A DNA stretch of 64,000 nt from Haplomitrium mnioides. Its lineage: Eukaryota; Marchantiophyta; Haplomitriopsida; Calobryales. Each line of letters opens with the position of its first letter. Position 1 is the stretch's first letter. This document shows, one piece after another, positions 54,511-64,000 of this stretch. The position numbers and the translations under genes were made by a program. The notes beneath the pieces are model-generated. The model saw nothing but the letters and a program-made list of their open reading frames with translations. It made no database searches and was not told where the DNA came from. The DNA is taken from NCBI GenBank assembly GCA_049999725.1, contig JBNGIS010023355.1, positions 129,725-193,724 of the forward strand, in the 5' to 3' direction.

Positions 54511-54649
54511 GATTTCTTGGGTATGTCTAATCATGAGTAGACCATCTGTATTGGTTGGGCTATGTTGGTGGATTGTAAGAAATCCTCACATTGAAATTCG
54601 TCCTCTTACTTTGAGTCTTTTGTTGTTCAAAGAGAACAACCACAAAGAG

Positions 54650-55039
54650 TGTAATAGTACAAGCATAAGGTTGTGGTATTTATAAGAAAATAGAGAGGAG
54701 TAAAGGAAGTGGCAGTGAGTCACTTTTAGGGTTGAGATTAGGCTACTTGCCTTTGAAGTCATTTTTAGTAGAGAGTCACTTTTAAGGCTGAAATTAGAAG
54801 TGACTTGTAAGTGAAGAAAGAGGGATGAAACCCTCTTCTCTTGTATAAATAGAAGGGCTTCTTAGCCCCACTCCTCATTCTGGAGGTCCTCCCAAATCAC
54901 TTGGGTTCTTTGGTTACTTGGCTTTTGCTTACACTCTTGGTCTTAGTTTGGAACTTGAGTTGCGTTTGGTTGAAGAACTCTATTAGAGTTCACTATGAGT
55001 TCTTACTCATTTGAATTTGGTCCTTGAGATTCTTTTACA
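54650..55039 (+). repeat. 5' LTR of element G
   Basis: 390 bp, TGTAATAGTACAAGC...TTCTTTTACA. TATAAATA at 54844-54851. Confidence 0.95.
54844..54851 (+). promoter_or_regulatory. TATA box in the G 5' LTR
   Basis: TATAAATA, kept at the matching position of the 3' LTR (58125-58132) and of the other family LTRs. Confidence 0.65.
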
Positions 55040-55040
55040 T

Positions 55041-55052
55041 TGGTATTAGAGC
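55041..55052 (+). promoter_or_regulatory. Primer binding site of element G
   Basis: TGGTATTAGAGC, one base after the LTR, initiator-Met-tRNA type. Confidence 0.9.
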
Positions 55053-55078
55053 CACAATTCTTTTTGGTGGTGAGTTAT

Positions 55079-56059
55079 ATGAAGAATCAAGAGGCGGTGG
55101 TTCAAGCAACAAAACAACTACTTGAACATCTTTCACGCCTTTTGGAAGTGGGAATGAAAGAAAGAGCAATGTTTTGAGAAGAAGAGAGTTATGGGCGATT
55201 TCCAACGCCAAGAGCATATGATGAAAAGGTGATTTGTGGTGCCTGTGAGAACTTCATCTTCGATTGTGAACAATATTTTGAAGCTACAAATATTAGACAT
55301 GATAGTCGGAAAATTCTATTTGGGGCAAGCCAATTAGAAGGAGTTGTAAATACTTAGTGGAGATATGAAATAGAACAAGCACAACTTGGATTTGTTGCTC
55401 CTATTGTTTCTTGGCATGAGTTCAAAAAAACAGTGATTTCAAGATTTAGGGTTGTAAATGCTTCAAAAATAACAAGAGATCGATTGGCTGAATTGAAGCA
55501 ACTTGGTACAATGAGAAGCTATGTGACATATTTTCATAATACAATTATGCAAATTCCTGATATAAGAGAAGAAGAAGCATTAGATTGTTTTGTTCAAGGA
55601 TTGAAGCCTCGCACAAGAATAAAAGTTACCATGAGAGAGCCCATTCAATTAGAAGAAGCAATGCGTATGGCGGAGCAAGATAACTCATTACTTACTACTA
55701 CAGAAGTTAGATCTCGTCCTCAACCACTCGAACAGCGTACTCAAAACTATGCAAGCTCTAATGGAATTAAAATTCCAACACGAATTCGAGGTACATTGTT
55801 CCATCTTGATGGTATGTTTCAAGATCACTCTTGTAGAATGTTGGTGGATAGTGGGAGTTCTGAAAATTTTATGTCGCTATATTTTGCTAAGATAACCAAA
55901 GCAAAATATAGGGCTATCAAGGGGATTGTTGTGGCTATGGCTGATGGCCAAAAGCATGACGTGTTTTGCTCTCAAAAGCCATTCCTTTTAAGGATTGGAA
56001 AAGGGTATACAAAATCTATGCAATTTGTTATTGCACCTGTACAATATGACATATTTTAG
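55079..56059 (+). pseudogene. gag-protease of element G, one frame with two stops
   Basis: Starts at ATG 55079 in the frame of the long open stretch 55433-56059. Stops fall at about 55175 and 55353 (a Trp codon in the family's TWWRY block). Gag pieces: 'CGACENFIFDCEQYFEATNI' and 'LGTMRSYVTYFHNTIMQIP'. Protease active site: 'CRMLVDSGSSENFM' at about 55835-55875. No CCHC zinc knuckle lies between them. The frame ends at 56059 by a one-base shift in the 'ILGLPWL' block, which is readable in the next frame. Confidence 0.87.
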
Positions 56060-56288
56060 GATTACCTTGGCTTGAAGATAGATCCACTCAATTCGATTGA
56101 GGAAAATGACAAACTCAAGTTACCTTACAAGGTAAGAAATTTCTTTTGAGGTGTTCAACACCGTTGGTGAAGAAGCCTAAATCAGTTCAACATGTTAATT
56201 TAGTGGAACAAGAGTTGCATGTCTTTGCTGTTTGGATTAAGCCCATCATGGACTTCAGTAAAGAGGGGGAAAATTTGCGCCTACCTTA

Positions 56289-57214
56289 ATGATAGATAAT
56301 ATTTTGAAAGAGTTTGTGGATGTGTTGCCAGAGGATTTGCCAAAGGGGTTACCAGACGATCGAGGAATGCCTTTTCCGATTGAGTTGATACTGGGAAGCA
56401 CTCTTTATAATCGATCTATATATCAGATATCATCACAAGAATTAGAGGAGTTTCGAAAGACATTGACGGATCTTCTTGAGAAGGATTTCATTCAGCATAG
56501 TATTTCTCTTTGGGGAGCTACGGTATTCTTTGTACCAAAGAAAGATGGTGGATTTTGTCTCTGTACAGATTATTGAGGATTGAACAATCAAACAGTGAAG
56601 AATGCCTATTCTTTATCTCATATTGATGATTTTTTGGATCAATTGAGTGGTGCACGATTCTTTTCTAAGTTGGATCTTCGAAATGGCTATTGGCAAATTC
56701 CAATCAAGCCAAGTGTCGTACCAAAGACAACTTTTCGTACAAGGTATGAGCATTTTGAGTGGAAGGTTCTTACATTTGGTCTTACTAATGCTCCGACAAT
56801 ATTTATGGATCAAATGCATTGAGTTTTTGATGGGTTATTGGATAAGTCAGTGTTGGTATTTTTGAATGATATCATTATCTTTAGTAAAAGTGAAGTTGAG
56901 AATCGTGCTCATCTCAAGAAGGTACTAAAAAGACTTTGAATATGGAAGTTTTATTGCAAGAAGTATAAGTGTGAGTTTTGGAAGCAAGATGTGACCAATC
57001 TAGGGTATAAAGTGTTTGTAGATGGCATCAAGATGGAGGAAGAGAATATTAAGGCTATTGTAGAGTGGCCAACACTAAATGATGCAAAGGATGTTCAAGC
57101 TTTTAATGGACTAGCAAGTTTTTTTATCAAAGATTCATTCATTACTATGCTCATATTGCTGCACCGCTTACGGATTTACTAGGAAAGGATGCAAAGCTTC
57201 AATAGACGACCAAG
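56289..57214 (+). pseudogene. Reverse transcriptase and start of RNase H of element G
   Basis: 'YNRSIYQISSQELEEFRKTL' (about 56408), 'VFFVPKKDGGFCLCTDY' (about 56525), '[15 protein letters not shown]' (about 56662) and 'VFLNDIIIFSK' (about 56858). The catalytic pair reads N-D instead of D-D. Stops at 56574, 56820 and near 56937. It breaks off where the deletion begins. Confidence 0.88.
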
Positions 57215-57850
57215 AAGCAAATGACATACAACAACTCCAAACAAGCAAGTACTGGATTTTCTCCTTTTTTTCTTAATTCTGGTCAACATCCTCTTGTTTT
57301 CGATGGTTTTCTTTCTACTTCCTCTTCTAATGTTCCAAGTTTTTCTACCTTTTGTCTCGTTTATCTTCCTCTTTGCAAGATGTCAAAAACCATCTTGTTA
57401 TTGCTGAAAATTGGCAAAAAAATATGCCGATAAACATCGTCGCAATTTCTCTTATTTTTTAGGTGACCAAGTGATGCTTTTTACTCATGATCTTCCTTTG
57501 TTTCTAGATATTCAAGTTCGTAAGTTATCTCCATCTTGGATTGGTCCTTTCTCAGTTTCTCAAGTTATTTCCCACGTTGCGTACAAACTTGATCTTCCTT
57601 TTCATATGAAGATTTATCATGTGTTCTACGTGTTTAAACTTAAGCTTTTTGTTCATAGTCCATCTTCTTTCCCAAATTGTGTTCAACTTTCTCCTCCAAC
57701 TATTGTTCTTGATGATCATGAAGAATTTGAAGTGGATCGCATTTGGCGAAAAGAATTTTTCAAGCGAGGGCGATATCTACAAGTTCAATACAAGGTTTTT
57801 TGGAAAGGCTGTCTACTTCATGATGCTACTTAAGAACCTTCTTCGAATCT
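57215..57850 (+). pseudogene. Integrase tail and chromodomain of element G
   Basis: 'YNNSKQASTGFSPFFLNSGQ' (about 57224) is the end of the integrase core. 'LSPSWIGPFSVSQVISHVAY' (about 57523) is the GPY/F-type module. 'HEEFEVDRIWRKEFFKRG' and 'LQVQYKVFWKGCLLHDAT' (about 57718-57833) form the chromodomain, the clearest in the window. A stop falls at the next Trp codon. Confidence 0.87.
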
Positions 57851-57930
57851 TGAGAATTCTCAAGAGATTATTCAAATATGTGAAAGTTGCGGCAATGACA
57901 ATAATGCCATCGATTAGAAGGCGAAGATTA

Positions 57931-58320
57931 TGTAATAGTACAAGCATAAGGTTGTGCTATTTATAAGAAAATAGAGAGGAGTGAAGGAAATGGTAGTGAG
58001 TTACTTTTACGGTTGAGATTATGTTACTTGCCTTCGAAGTCATTTTTGGTAGAGAGTCACTTTTAGGGCTGAAACTAGAAGTGAATTGTAAGTAAAGAAA
58101 GAGGGATGACATCCTCTTCTCTTGTATAAATAGAAGGGCTTCTTAGCCCCACTCTTCATTCTAGAGTTCTTCTCGAATCACTTGGGTTCTTTGGTTGCTT
58201 GGCTTTTGTTTGCACTCTTGGTCTTAGTTTGGACTTTGAGATGCCTTTGGTTGAAGAACTCTATTAGAGTTCACTATGAGTTCTTACTCATTTGAATTTG
58301 GTCCTTGATATTCTTTTACA
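57931..58320 (+). repeat. 3' LTR of element G
   Basis: 390 bp, same ends as the 5' copy, preceded by polypurine GATTAGAAGGCGAAGATTA. Confidence 0.95.
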
Positions 58321-58367
58321 AAGAACAACCAAATGTTCGAGCTGTGGAATTTGTGGTGTTGTGTTTA

Positions 58368-58678
58368 ATTCCCTTCCAATTTGATAGAGTAGACAACTCA
58401 CAAAGAATTGCTTGTTTGGGAATTAGAAGGGTGCCTATGTCAAGCATTGTTGAGTAGAGAGAGATTGTCTACAAAATGCATTGGTCTCCTCTCTATTTTT
58501 GACCTTGTTCCCTCTCTCTACTATTAGCTATCCAACTTGATATAATGGATAACTCACAAAGAATAATGTACCTTGGAATTAGAAGGTGCCCATTGCGAGT
58601 GATGTTGAGTAGAGAGAGTCTGTCTACATACAACATTGGTCTCCTTTTTATTTGTAACCTTGTCCCCTCTTCTTACTT
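58368..58678 (+). repeat. Two units of a ~155-bp tandem repeat
   Basis: Units start near 58368 and 58526. Shared blocks: CAACTTGATA/CAATTTGATA, AACTCACAAAGAAT, GGAATTAGAAG, GTTGAGTAGAGAGAG and ATTGGTCTCCT. A third partial unit lies left of element G. Confidence 0.8.
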
Positions 58679-58924
58679 TCTCAAAAGCTTATTCTCAATG
58701 TTTGATTTAGAGCCCATGAGCTTGATATATTTGCTTTTGCCCTGCCAACATTTTTTTATCAAAGTCGTTGATGAGAAATGTACCTTTTTTCTTATATACT
58801 CCATTTGTGGTTTGGTGTTGTAGGTGCTCACTCGAGGAAGCTTGTGAAGTGGAATCATGATCACCTCTATGATCCTCTATTCTTGCAATTCCTTGCTATT
58901 GATATTTTCCATGACTTCTGATAA

Positions 58925-59012
58925 GGTCCATGCTACAGCTTTGGACCTTAAGGATCCTATAGTGATGAGGTCCCAACCATAGCTTCGGATCTCAAGGATG
59001 ACATAGTCATAG
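58925..59012 (+). repeat. 44-bp tandem duplication
   Basis: GGTCCATGCTACAGCTTTGG and GGTCCCAACCATAGCTTCGG start units at 58925 and 58969. Confidence 0.65.
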
Positions 59013-62000
59013 TGTGAAAGTAGTGGAGCTTCAACACACCCAACTCAAAACTTGATCCCATGTTGACTCACAACAATAATAGAGAAACAATCATTAGCAT
59101 TATAGAGGAAGGAGCTATATGTAAGTGACCAAATGCGCCCAAGCTAAGCCTCAGAGAGACTAGACTACCCATATCCTCACTTGCATTCATACCTATTCTA
59201 TCCTTATTTTGCTTGATAAAAAACACTGACGATGATCACTGACTGTTTGTTAGCTCAAAAAACATGCTCTCCTTGATTGACAACTCAAAGGATAGTCGCT
59301 AGGGCTTTTCTCCACCCAACAATTCCTTCAAGTAGCCCCAATTTTCACTCCCATCCCTTCAACGTAGTAACTCACCCTCTAGCAACAAACTATTTAGCTA
59401 GATCAGTTGCTGATTGCAGCTACTAGTTGACAACTGTAATAATACAACATTGAAAAATGACTGCAATTGGTAGGAGCATGAGGAAAGATTGTGTTTACCT
59501 CCATTGATGTTGCTTCTTGAAGTGTAGCAAGCTCCTCTTGCCAAAGATTTTGATTGATTTCCATATACAAAATGAAAAATTAAAAAGAAAGAAACAATAG
59601 CTTGAAGGTATACCAACAATGTGGCTACTCCACTGTGATAGGTTGAGCACTCAATCAGATCATGAATACAAAGTTGAATCAAAGAGGCTTTAAAAATTAG
59701 TCTGATTACTTAGAGTTCTACAAACTTGCGTGGGGCAAAGAAAAGAATGAAGAAAATTGAAGAATGCCTATCAAATGCTCAATCGCGGTTGCTCCTACTA
59801 AACCTTGTCCTCATTTGCCATCTAAGAGATCAAACCAAAAATCAGAGTCTAAAGATGTAAGGACTTGAAACAAAGCAATTTGAAACTTGAAGAATGCTCA
59901 CACAAAGAAAGGAATTGAAATGCTTTGTTGCTCAAAGGCAAAAGCTGAACAAAGGCAAAAAGTGCCCGAACCCTACAAAAAAGAAAACCAGAAAATCAAT
60001 GACAGTCAAAGAATACCCTAGTAATGCTCAAAGATGACTGATGGAACAAATAGGGAAAGGAGCACCTTAAACTAAAGAAGTAACCTAAAAATATTAAAAA
60101 AAACCTCTACAAACGTACGTGGAAAAGAGAAATCAATGAAGAGGCCAAAAGACGGAGTTGATTTTCTTAGCAAGGAGTAAGCACTATGCAATGCTTGAAC
60201 TTGCAATAATTCTAATATAAAGCTTTCAAAGATTTCAAATGCTATGATGCTCACACCTGTAATGGTCAAAGTTGAATGAAGTCAATGGATGTCTGCTGGA
60301 GAATATAGAAGAAAACAATGAAGCAAGTTGAAGCAAAAAATGGAAGTTGAATAAAACTCCTCTAGCTTCATCAACTCCAAGAATGCTCAAATGGAGGTAA
60401 TTCAAAGATGCCCAAATCCCTACTTGATTAGAAATTTAGCAATGAGGGTTGCATTTGCAAAATATCTCCTAAAAGATGTCTGCCTTCTATAAAAAAGAAA
60501 AGAAGAAGACATAGAGGAAGGAATGGAAGAAGTTGAAAGGAAGAAAGACTTTGGTTCAATGCTCAATGAAGAAATAAGGTCAAAGAAGAGCTCTCAAAGA
60601 AGAAATAAAGTCAAATAGACTTGAAAAACCTGTAATGATAGCTCCACAAAATACCTCAAACTAGCAACAAAAAACTAAAAAAATTCTCATATGAAGGCGA
60701 GTCAAAGAGGCTTGAAACAGTTATGCTTGATATGGAACTTGAGGATGTATAAATAAGAAGATATAGAACAACTACATAGAAGAGGCTCAAAAGAGTTTTG
60801 ATGTCCAAAAAAAAGCATGCAAAATCAATGCAGATCAAAGAACTCGTGCTTCCATCCAAGCATTCTTTAAAGAATTTGCGTTGCTTGATTGATATGTAAC
60901 TTAAAGATATGGAATAATTGCGCATAAAGGCTCAAAAAAATCAATCAACAAATAGATTTGATGGAGAAGAGAAAAAACAATAGAATCTCTCAAAATATGC
61001 CCACGGTGATTTGAAGAAGCTTCAACAAAAATGGAATAACTCAGCAAAAAATAGAATCGCTCAAAAAATTGTATCAATGCTAAGGTTTGATGCAAAGAAG
61101 AAAAACCAATTGCACCAACCTTGCATAAGCAACCTAACATTTCATAGAAAAATTTGCAGACTATGAGAAAAATATATGAGGCGTACAATCTGCTCAAATT
61201 TTGCTTTAATGCAATGTGATAAAATCTGAGTAAATATACTCACTGTGATGATTCAAAGAAGCTTCAACAAAAACGGGAAAATACAGATGGAATCAAACAT
61301 TTATGTTTGCAAGCAAAGGGGGAAAAATTACAGCTTATGGAATGCCACCCTAATCACAGCTCATTACAAGCATCACGTAAAAACATGGCTTTGTCATGCT
61401 TTGGCATATCTTCATCGTCACTTTGGCACAAAGACCTCACTAAATTATAGTAGTAAATTTCTTCTTATGCATAATCTTTTGAGTATTTAACACACTTTGT
61501 GCACAAAAGACATAAGGCTCTCAAGAGATTTGTTTCCTCTACTTTTTTTTGGACACGTACACAGTTGGTGTTGTGGTTTGTAACCCCCTATTTGTATGAG
61601 ACTCTATGCGTGCATGGGGTTCATTTCTTTTTTGTTTGTTTTTTTCTTTGCTTGGAGTTGGAGCGGCTACAACTCAACTGTAGTGCTAGACTATGATAGG
61701 CCATAGCTCCAAAATGTCTTAAAGCTTGGTAGTGCAAGACTGGGTAGAGGGAAGGGACACTAACCCCACACATTTTGACGACAACAATCAGCGTTGATTA
61801 ATTGATGCTATAGAATCTCTCATCTCAAGCTTGAGATGTTAACTTGGGAATAATTCTGGTGACATGAAATAATCATTGCATGAATAAATACTACTGTTTT
61901 GTTGATATACAAAATCTAACTTAACAAGAAGTTCTAGTCTTGGACAGAATCCACAGAATCTGATCTGAAATATGAGATCTGGCTTGGGAAGCTGAGTTTT

Positions 62001-63578
62001 GGTAGAAGGACTGAATTTTGTAATTGTAGGGCCAAAGGGCTTTGGTAACAAAGAGGCCTAGTCTCAACCCTTTTTCTGACTCACAATCAGATTTGCTTTT
62101 CTTGCCTATTCTGGATCTGAACCACGTCTATGTTTTCCTCAGCTGAATACTTCAAATAGTGACTATGCTTTCTTGATTTTCCTAAAGACGCATGAATTAG
62201 TTGTTTGTGGAGTTGTAGAGAGCCTATCTTTAAGGTGCTCAATTCTTCCTATACTTTGTAAAATAGTAGAATCAAAACAAGCATAGTGGGAAGGCCATGA
62301 GCTGGATTTAAAATAAGAACTGATATACTTCATAAAATAGACCTCCTTGTAAGAGGAGACATCAAATGGAGGCCAAGACATAAAAACTTTATGAAATTGC
62401 ACTAGAAGTCAAATCAGAATTCCACAATCTTAACTCTGAACTCATATTTCTTTGCCACTATGCTCCCTAGAGCCAAAATATTTTACCAACACTCAGAATT
62501 CCTAAGGAAGCAACACATAAATCTCAGCCATACTTGCTCAACCCAAATTTGACATGACACACATAATCACACACCCATACAAACATATCCAAACAACACA
62601 ACATGATGAATGTGGGAAGGGATTAGGTCCTTTTCTCTTAAGTTGGGAATTATCTTTCTCTATCCTTTTGGTTTCAGCAGCCACTACTTTGAACCAGGAA
62701 AAGACTACTCAGAACAAGAACTTTTTCTTTTTTTGCAAAAAATTGTGATTTTTAAGTTTAAAAAACATAAAAAAAACGAGGCTATTTAAAAAAAAAAAGT
62801 ACATGAGTTTTTTGGATTTTTTTTTTTGGCCGTTTCAACAAGCCTGTTAGAGCGAAAGTCAATTTCGTTATGCAAAATCAATCAATATTATTAGTTTTTA
62901 TGAAAATATTGGAAAACTCAAATTTGATGAAAAGCATAAAAATTATAGTAAGTTTTCATCAAAAAATTACATTTATCATTAATTACAACTCTAAGCCTAA
63001 AAGTTGAAATACACGTCACAAGAAACTATTTTGAAATATGTTTGATTGCACAAACTCTAGGCGCGTGTAGACATGGTGCTCTTTCAAACTTTTTTGTTGG
63101 AAAAAAATTACAAAACATAAAGAAAAAGCTCGAGAGTACTAGAAGTCAAGGGAATGAATTTTCAATGGTAAACACAAAAACAAATAAATTGAAACATTGC
63201 ATGGATTTGGGAGCCTTATTTTAAATGTCAAGAAAGAAGGAAGCTTTCAGTTGTAGTTGAAAATCCATGCAATCAAAAGGGAATGTGAGCTTTCAAAAAG
63301 GTTCCAGCATTTAAAAATATTTCATAGTTCAACAAAGCATATACAGAAATGTATCATGGTTCAGAATCAAAAAAGCAGTAGCTAAGGAGATTGAATTAAG
63401 ATTGTAAACAAGAAACATCTCCAAGTTTTAGACTTGCTTCAACCAAACAAAGGTCTCAAGATCTACAAAAGAGTCTATAAACTGTGCACAAACAAAGTTA
63501 TAATCGGTAATCTTTGTATGAAGAAGTTTAAGTGTTGCACATGAGAAGTAGAACTTGTAGAAGGCATGTACTTACACT
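59013..63578. other. AT-rich noncoding stretch, nothing recognised
   Basis: Many short open frames on the minus strand are Phe/Ser/Leu-rich translations of A-rich plus-strand DNA, with no domain. Phrases such as AGAATGCTCAAA and GAAGCTTCAACAAAAA recur irregularly between 59400 and 61300, possibly a decayed repeat. Homopolymer A/T runs lie at 62760-62830. Confidence 0.45.
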
Positions 63579-63735
63579 CCAAAGTCTATGCACGCATAGG
63601 AATCCAATCTCAACATGTGAACATTCCACCCCAAAGTCTCTGCGCGTCTAGAAATCTAAGCTCAGTATGTGAACACTCCACCCCAAAGTCTATGCGTGCA
63701 TAGGAGTCTGAACTCACCATTTGAACATTCCACAA
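63579..63735 (+). repeat. 52-bp minisatellite, three units, with degenerate flanking units
   Basis: CCAAAGTCTATGC-type starts at 63579, 63631 and 63683, each with a near-palindromic TATGCGTGCATA-like core and GTGAACATTCCACC-like end. Weaker copies near 63808 and 63890 reach the window edge. Confidence 0.85.
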
Positions 63736-64000
63736 CAAAACTGACAAGAACCGAGGTTTTAGGTTCCGTAGAAGAGTTTTTGTACGCTGTATGTTTTGCT
63801 TGCAAATCAAAGTCTATGCACACATAGGGTTCACACTTCTACAATCGAGTATACAGACTGTAAGTGTTCTATTTTTTGCAACAAACTCTATACACCCAAA
63901 GATTTCGACTTCTAATTTGGAATCTAAAAGTAAAAACAATTATACAGCTCTTTATCTAAGTCAAACAACGCTAAAGGTTTTAAGTTTTACAACAAAGTCT

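Larger units (their letters stand above)
54650..58320 (+). mobile_element. Chromovirus G (Ty3/gypsy), 3.7-kb deletion derivative with both LTRs
   Basis: Two 390-bp LTRs, primer site, gag-protease, RT, then a jump near 57215 to the end of integrase, then chromodomain and polypurine tract. Flanking 5-mers AAGAG and AAGAA differ at one base. By eye the LTRs differ at roughly 30 of 390 positions, mostly transitions, so the insertion is old but among the younger of its family here. Confidence 0.93.

Noticed and set aside
55041-55052. tRNA-like wording at primer binding sites considered as tRNA genes
   Set aside because: Only the ~12 bases complementary to the tRNA 3' end are present, directly beside LTRs.
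59398-61197. Several minus-strand open frames rich in Phe, Leu and Ser as possible membrane proteins
   Set aside because: They follow from A-rich plus-strand DNA, show no conserved pattern and overlap irregular repeats.
61839-62051. 70-residue minus-strand frame as a possible exon
   Set aside because: It contains a proline-rich phrase but no recognised family or neighbouring exon could be found.
63579-63735. Regular 52-bp repeats considered as a CRISPR array
   Set aside because: The units are contiguous with no unique spacers, and this is a plant nuclear sequence.

Overview
The window is nuclear DNA of a land plant. It contains one recognisable host gene, an intron-rich PHF1/SEC12-like WD-repeat gene with ten exons between 31195 and 51561 on the + strand. 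Nearly everything else is decayed retrotransposon sequence of typical plant lineages: Ty3/gypsy chromoviruses, a long-LTR Ty3/gypsy element without a chromodomain, Ty1/copia, L1-like LINEs and an RTE-like LINE. I cannot name the species. Large introns packed with old retroelements fit a fern, gymnosperm or other large plant genome. One 10-N assembly gap lies at 40300-40309.

Bases 1-18839 are a three-level nest. A + strand chromovirus (A) begins outside the window and ends with its 3' LTR at 18839. A 420-bp solo LTR sits in its integrase, and a - strand chromovirus (B, 1426-18347) sits in its 3' end. B in turn holds a 12.5-kb + strand Ty3/gypsy element (C, 1769-14294) flanked by a perfect 5-bp target duplication (CTTGG). 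C has unusually long LTRs (3.7 kb; the 5' copy has lost about 0.9 kb) and is richer in G+C than its AT-rich hosts.

Bases 18945-30445 are a second nest. A - strand chromovirus fragment (D) is interrupted by E (+, 20313-25388) and F (-, 25575-29264). All these chromoviruses, and G at 54650-58320, belong to one family: LTRs of about 390-510 bp running TGTAAT...TTACA, an initiator-Met-tRNA-type primer site, a gag joined directly to protease, and a C-terminal chromodomain.

Bases 31195-51561 carry the PHF1/SEC12-like gene, predicted at 413 residues with every exon junction in phase: an N-terminal glycine-rich loop, WD repeats and a single C-terminal membrane span. Such proteins act at the ER in COPII-dependent export; PHF1 itself helps phosphate transporters leave the ER. 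Intron 7 is about 16.2 kb and holds an L1-like LINE (-), a second LINE fragment inserted in the opposite direction with a 13-bp target duplication, a copia element with both LTRs, an RTE-like LINE, and two short retroposon families (called R1 and R2 here) that also occur in other introns and downstream.

Bases 51562-64000 hold a copia fragment, element G sitting in a ~155-bp tandem repeat, a long AT-rich stretch with nothing recognisable, and a 52-bp minisatellite near the end. No tRNA, rRNA, CRISPR or bacterial-type feature was seen. All protein assignments are from reading motifs by eye; no database search was possible.
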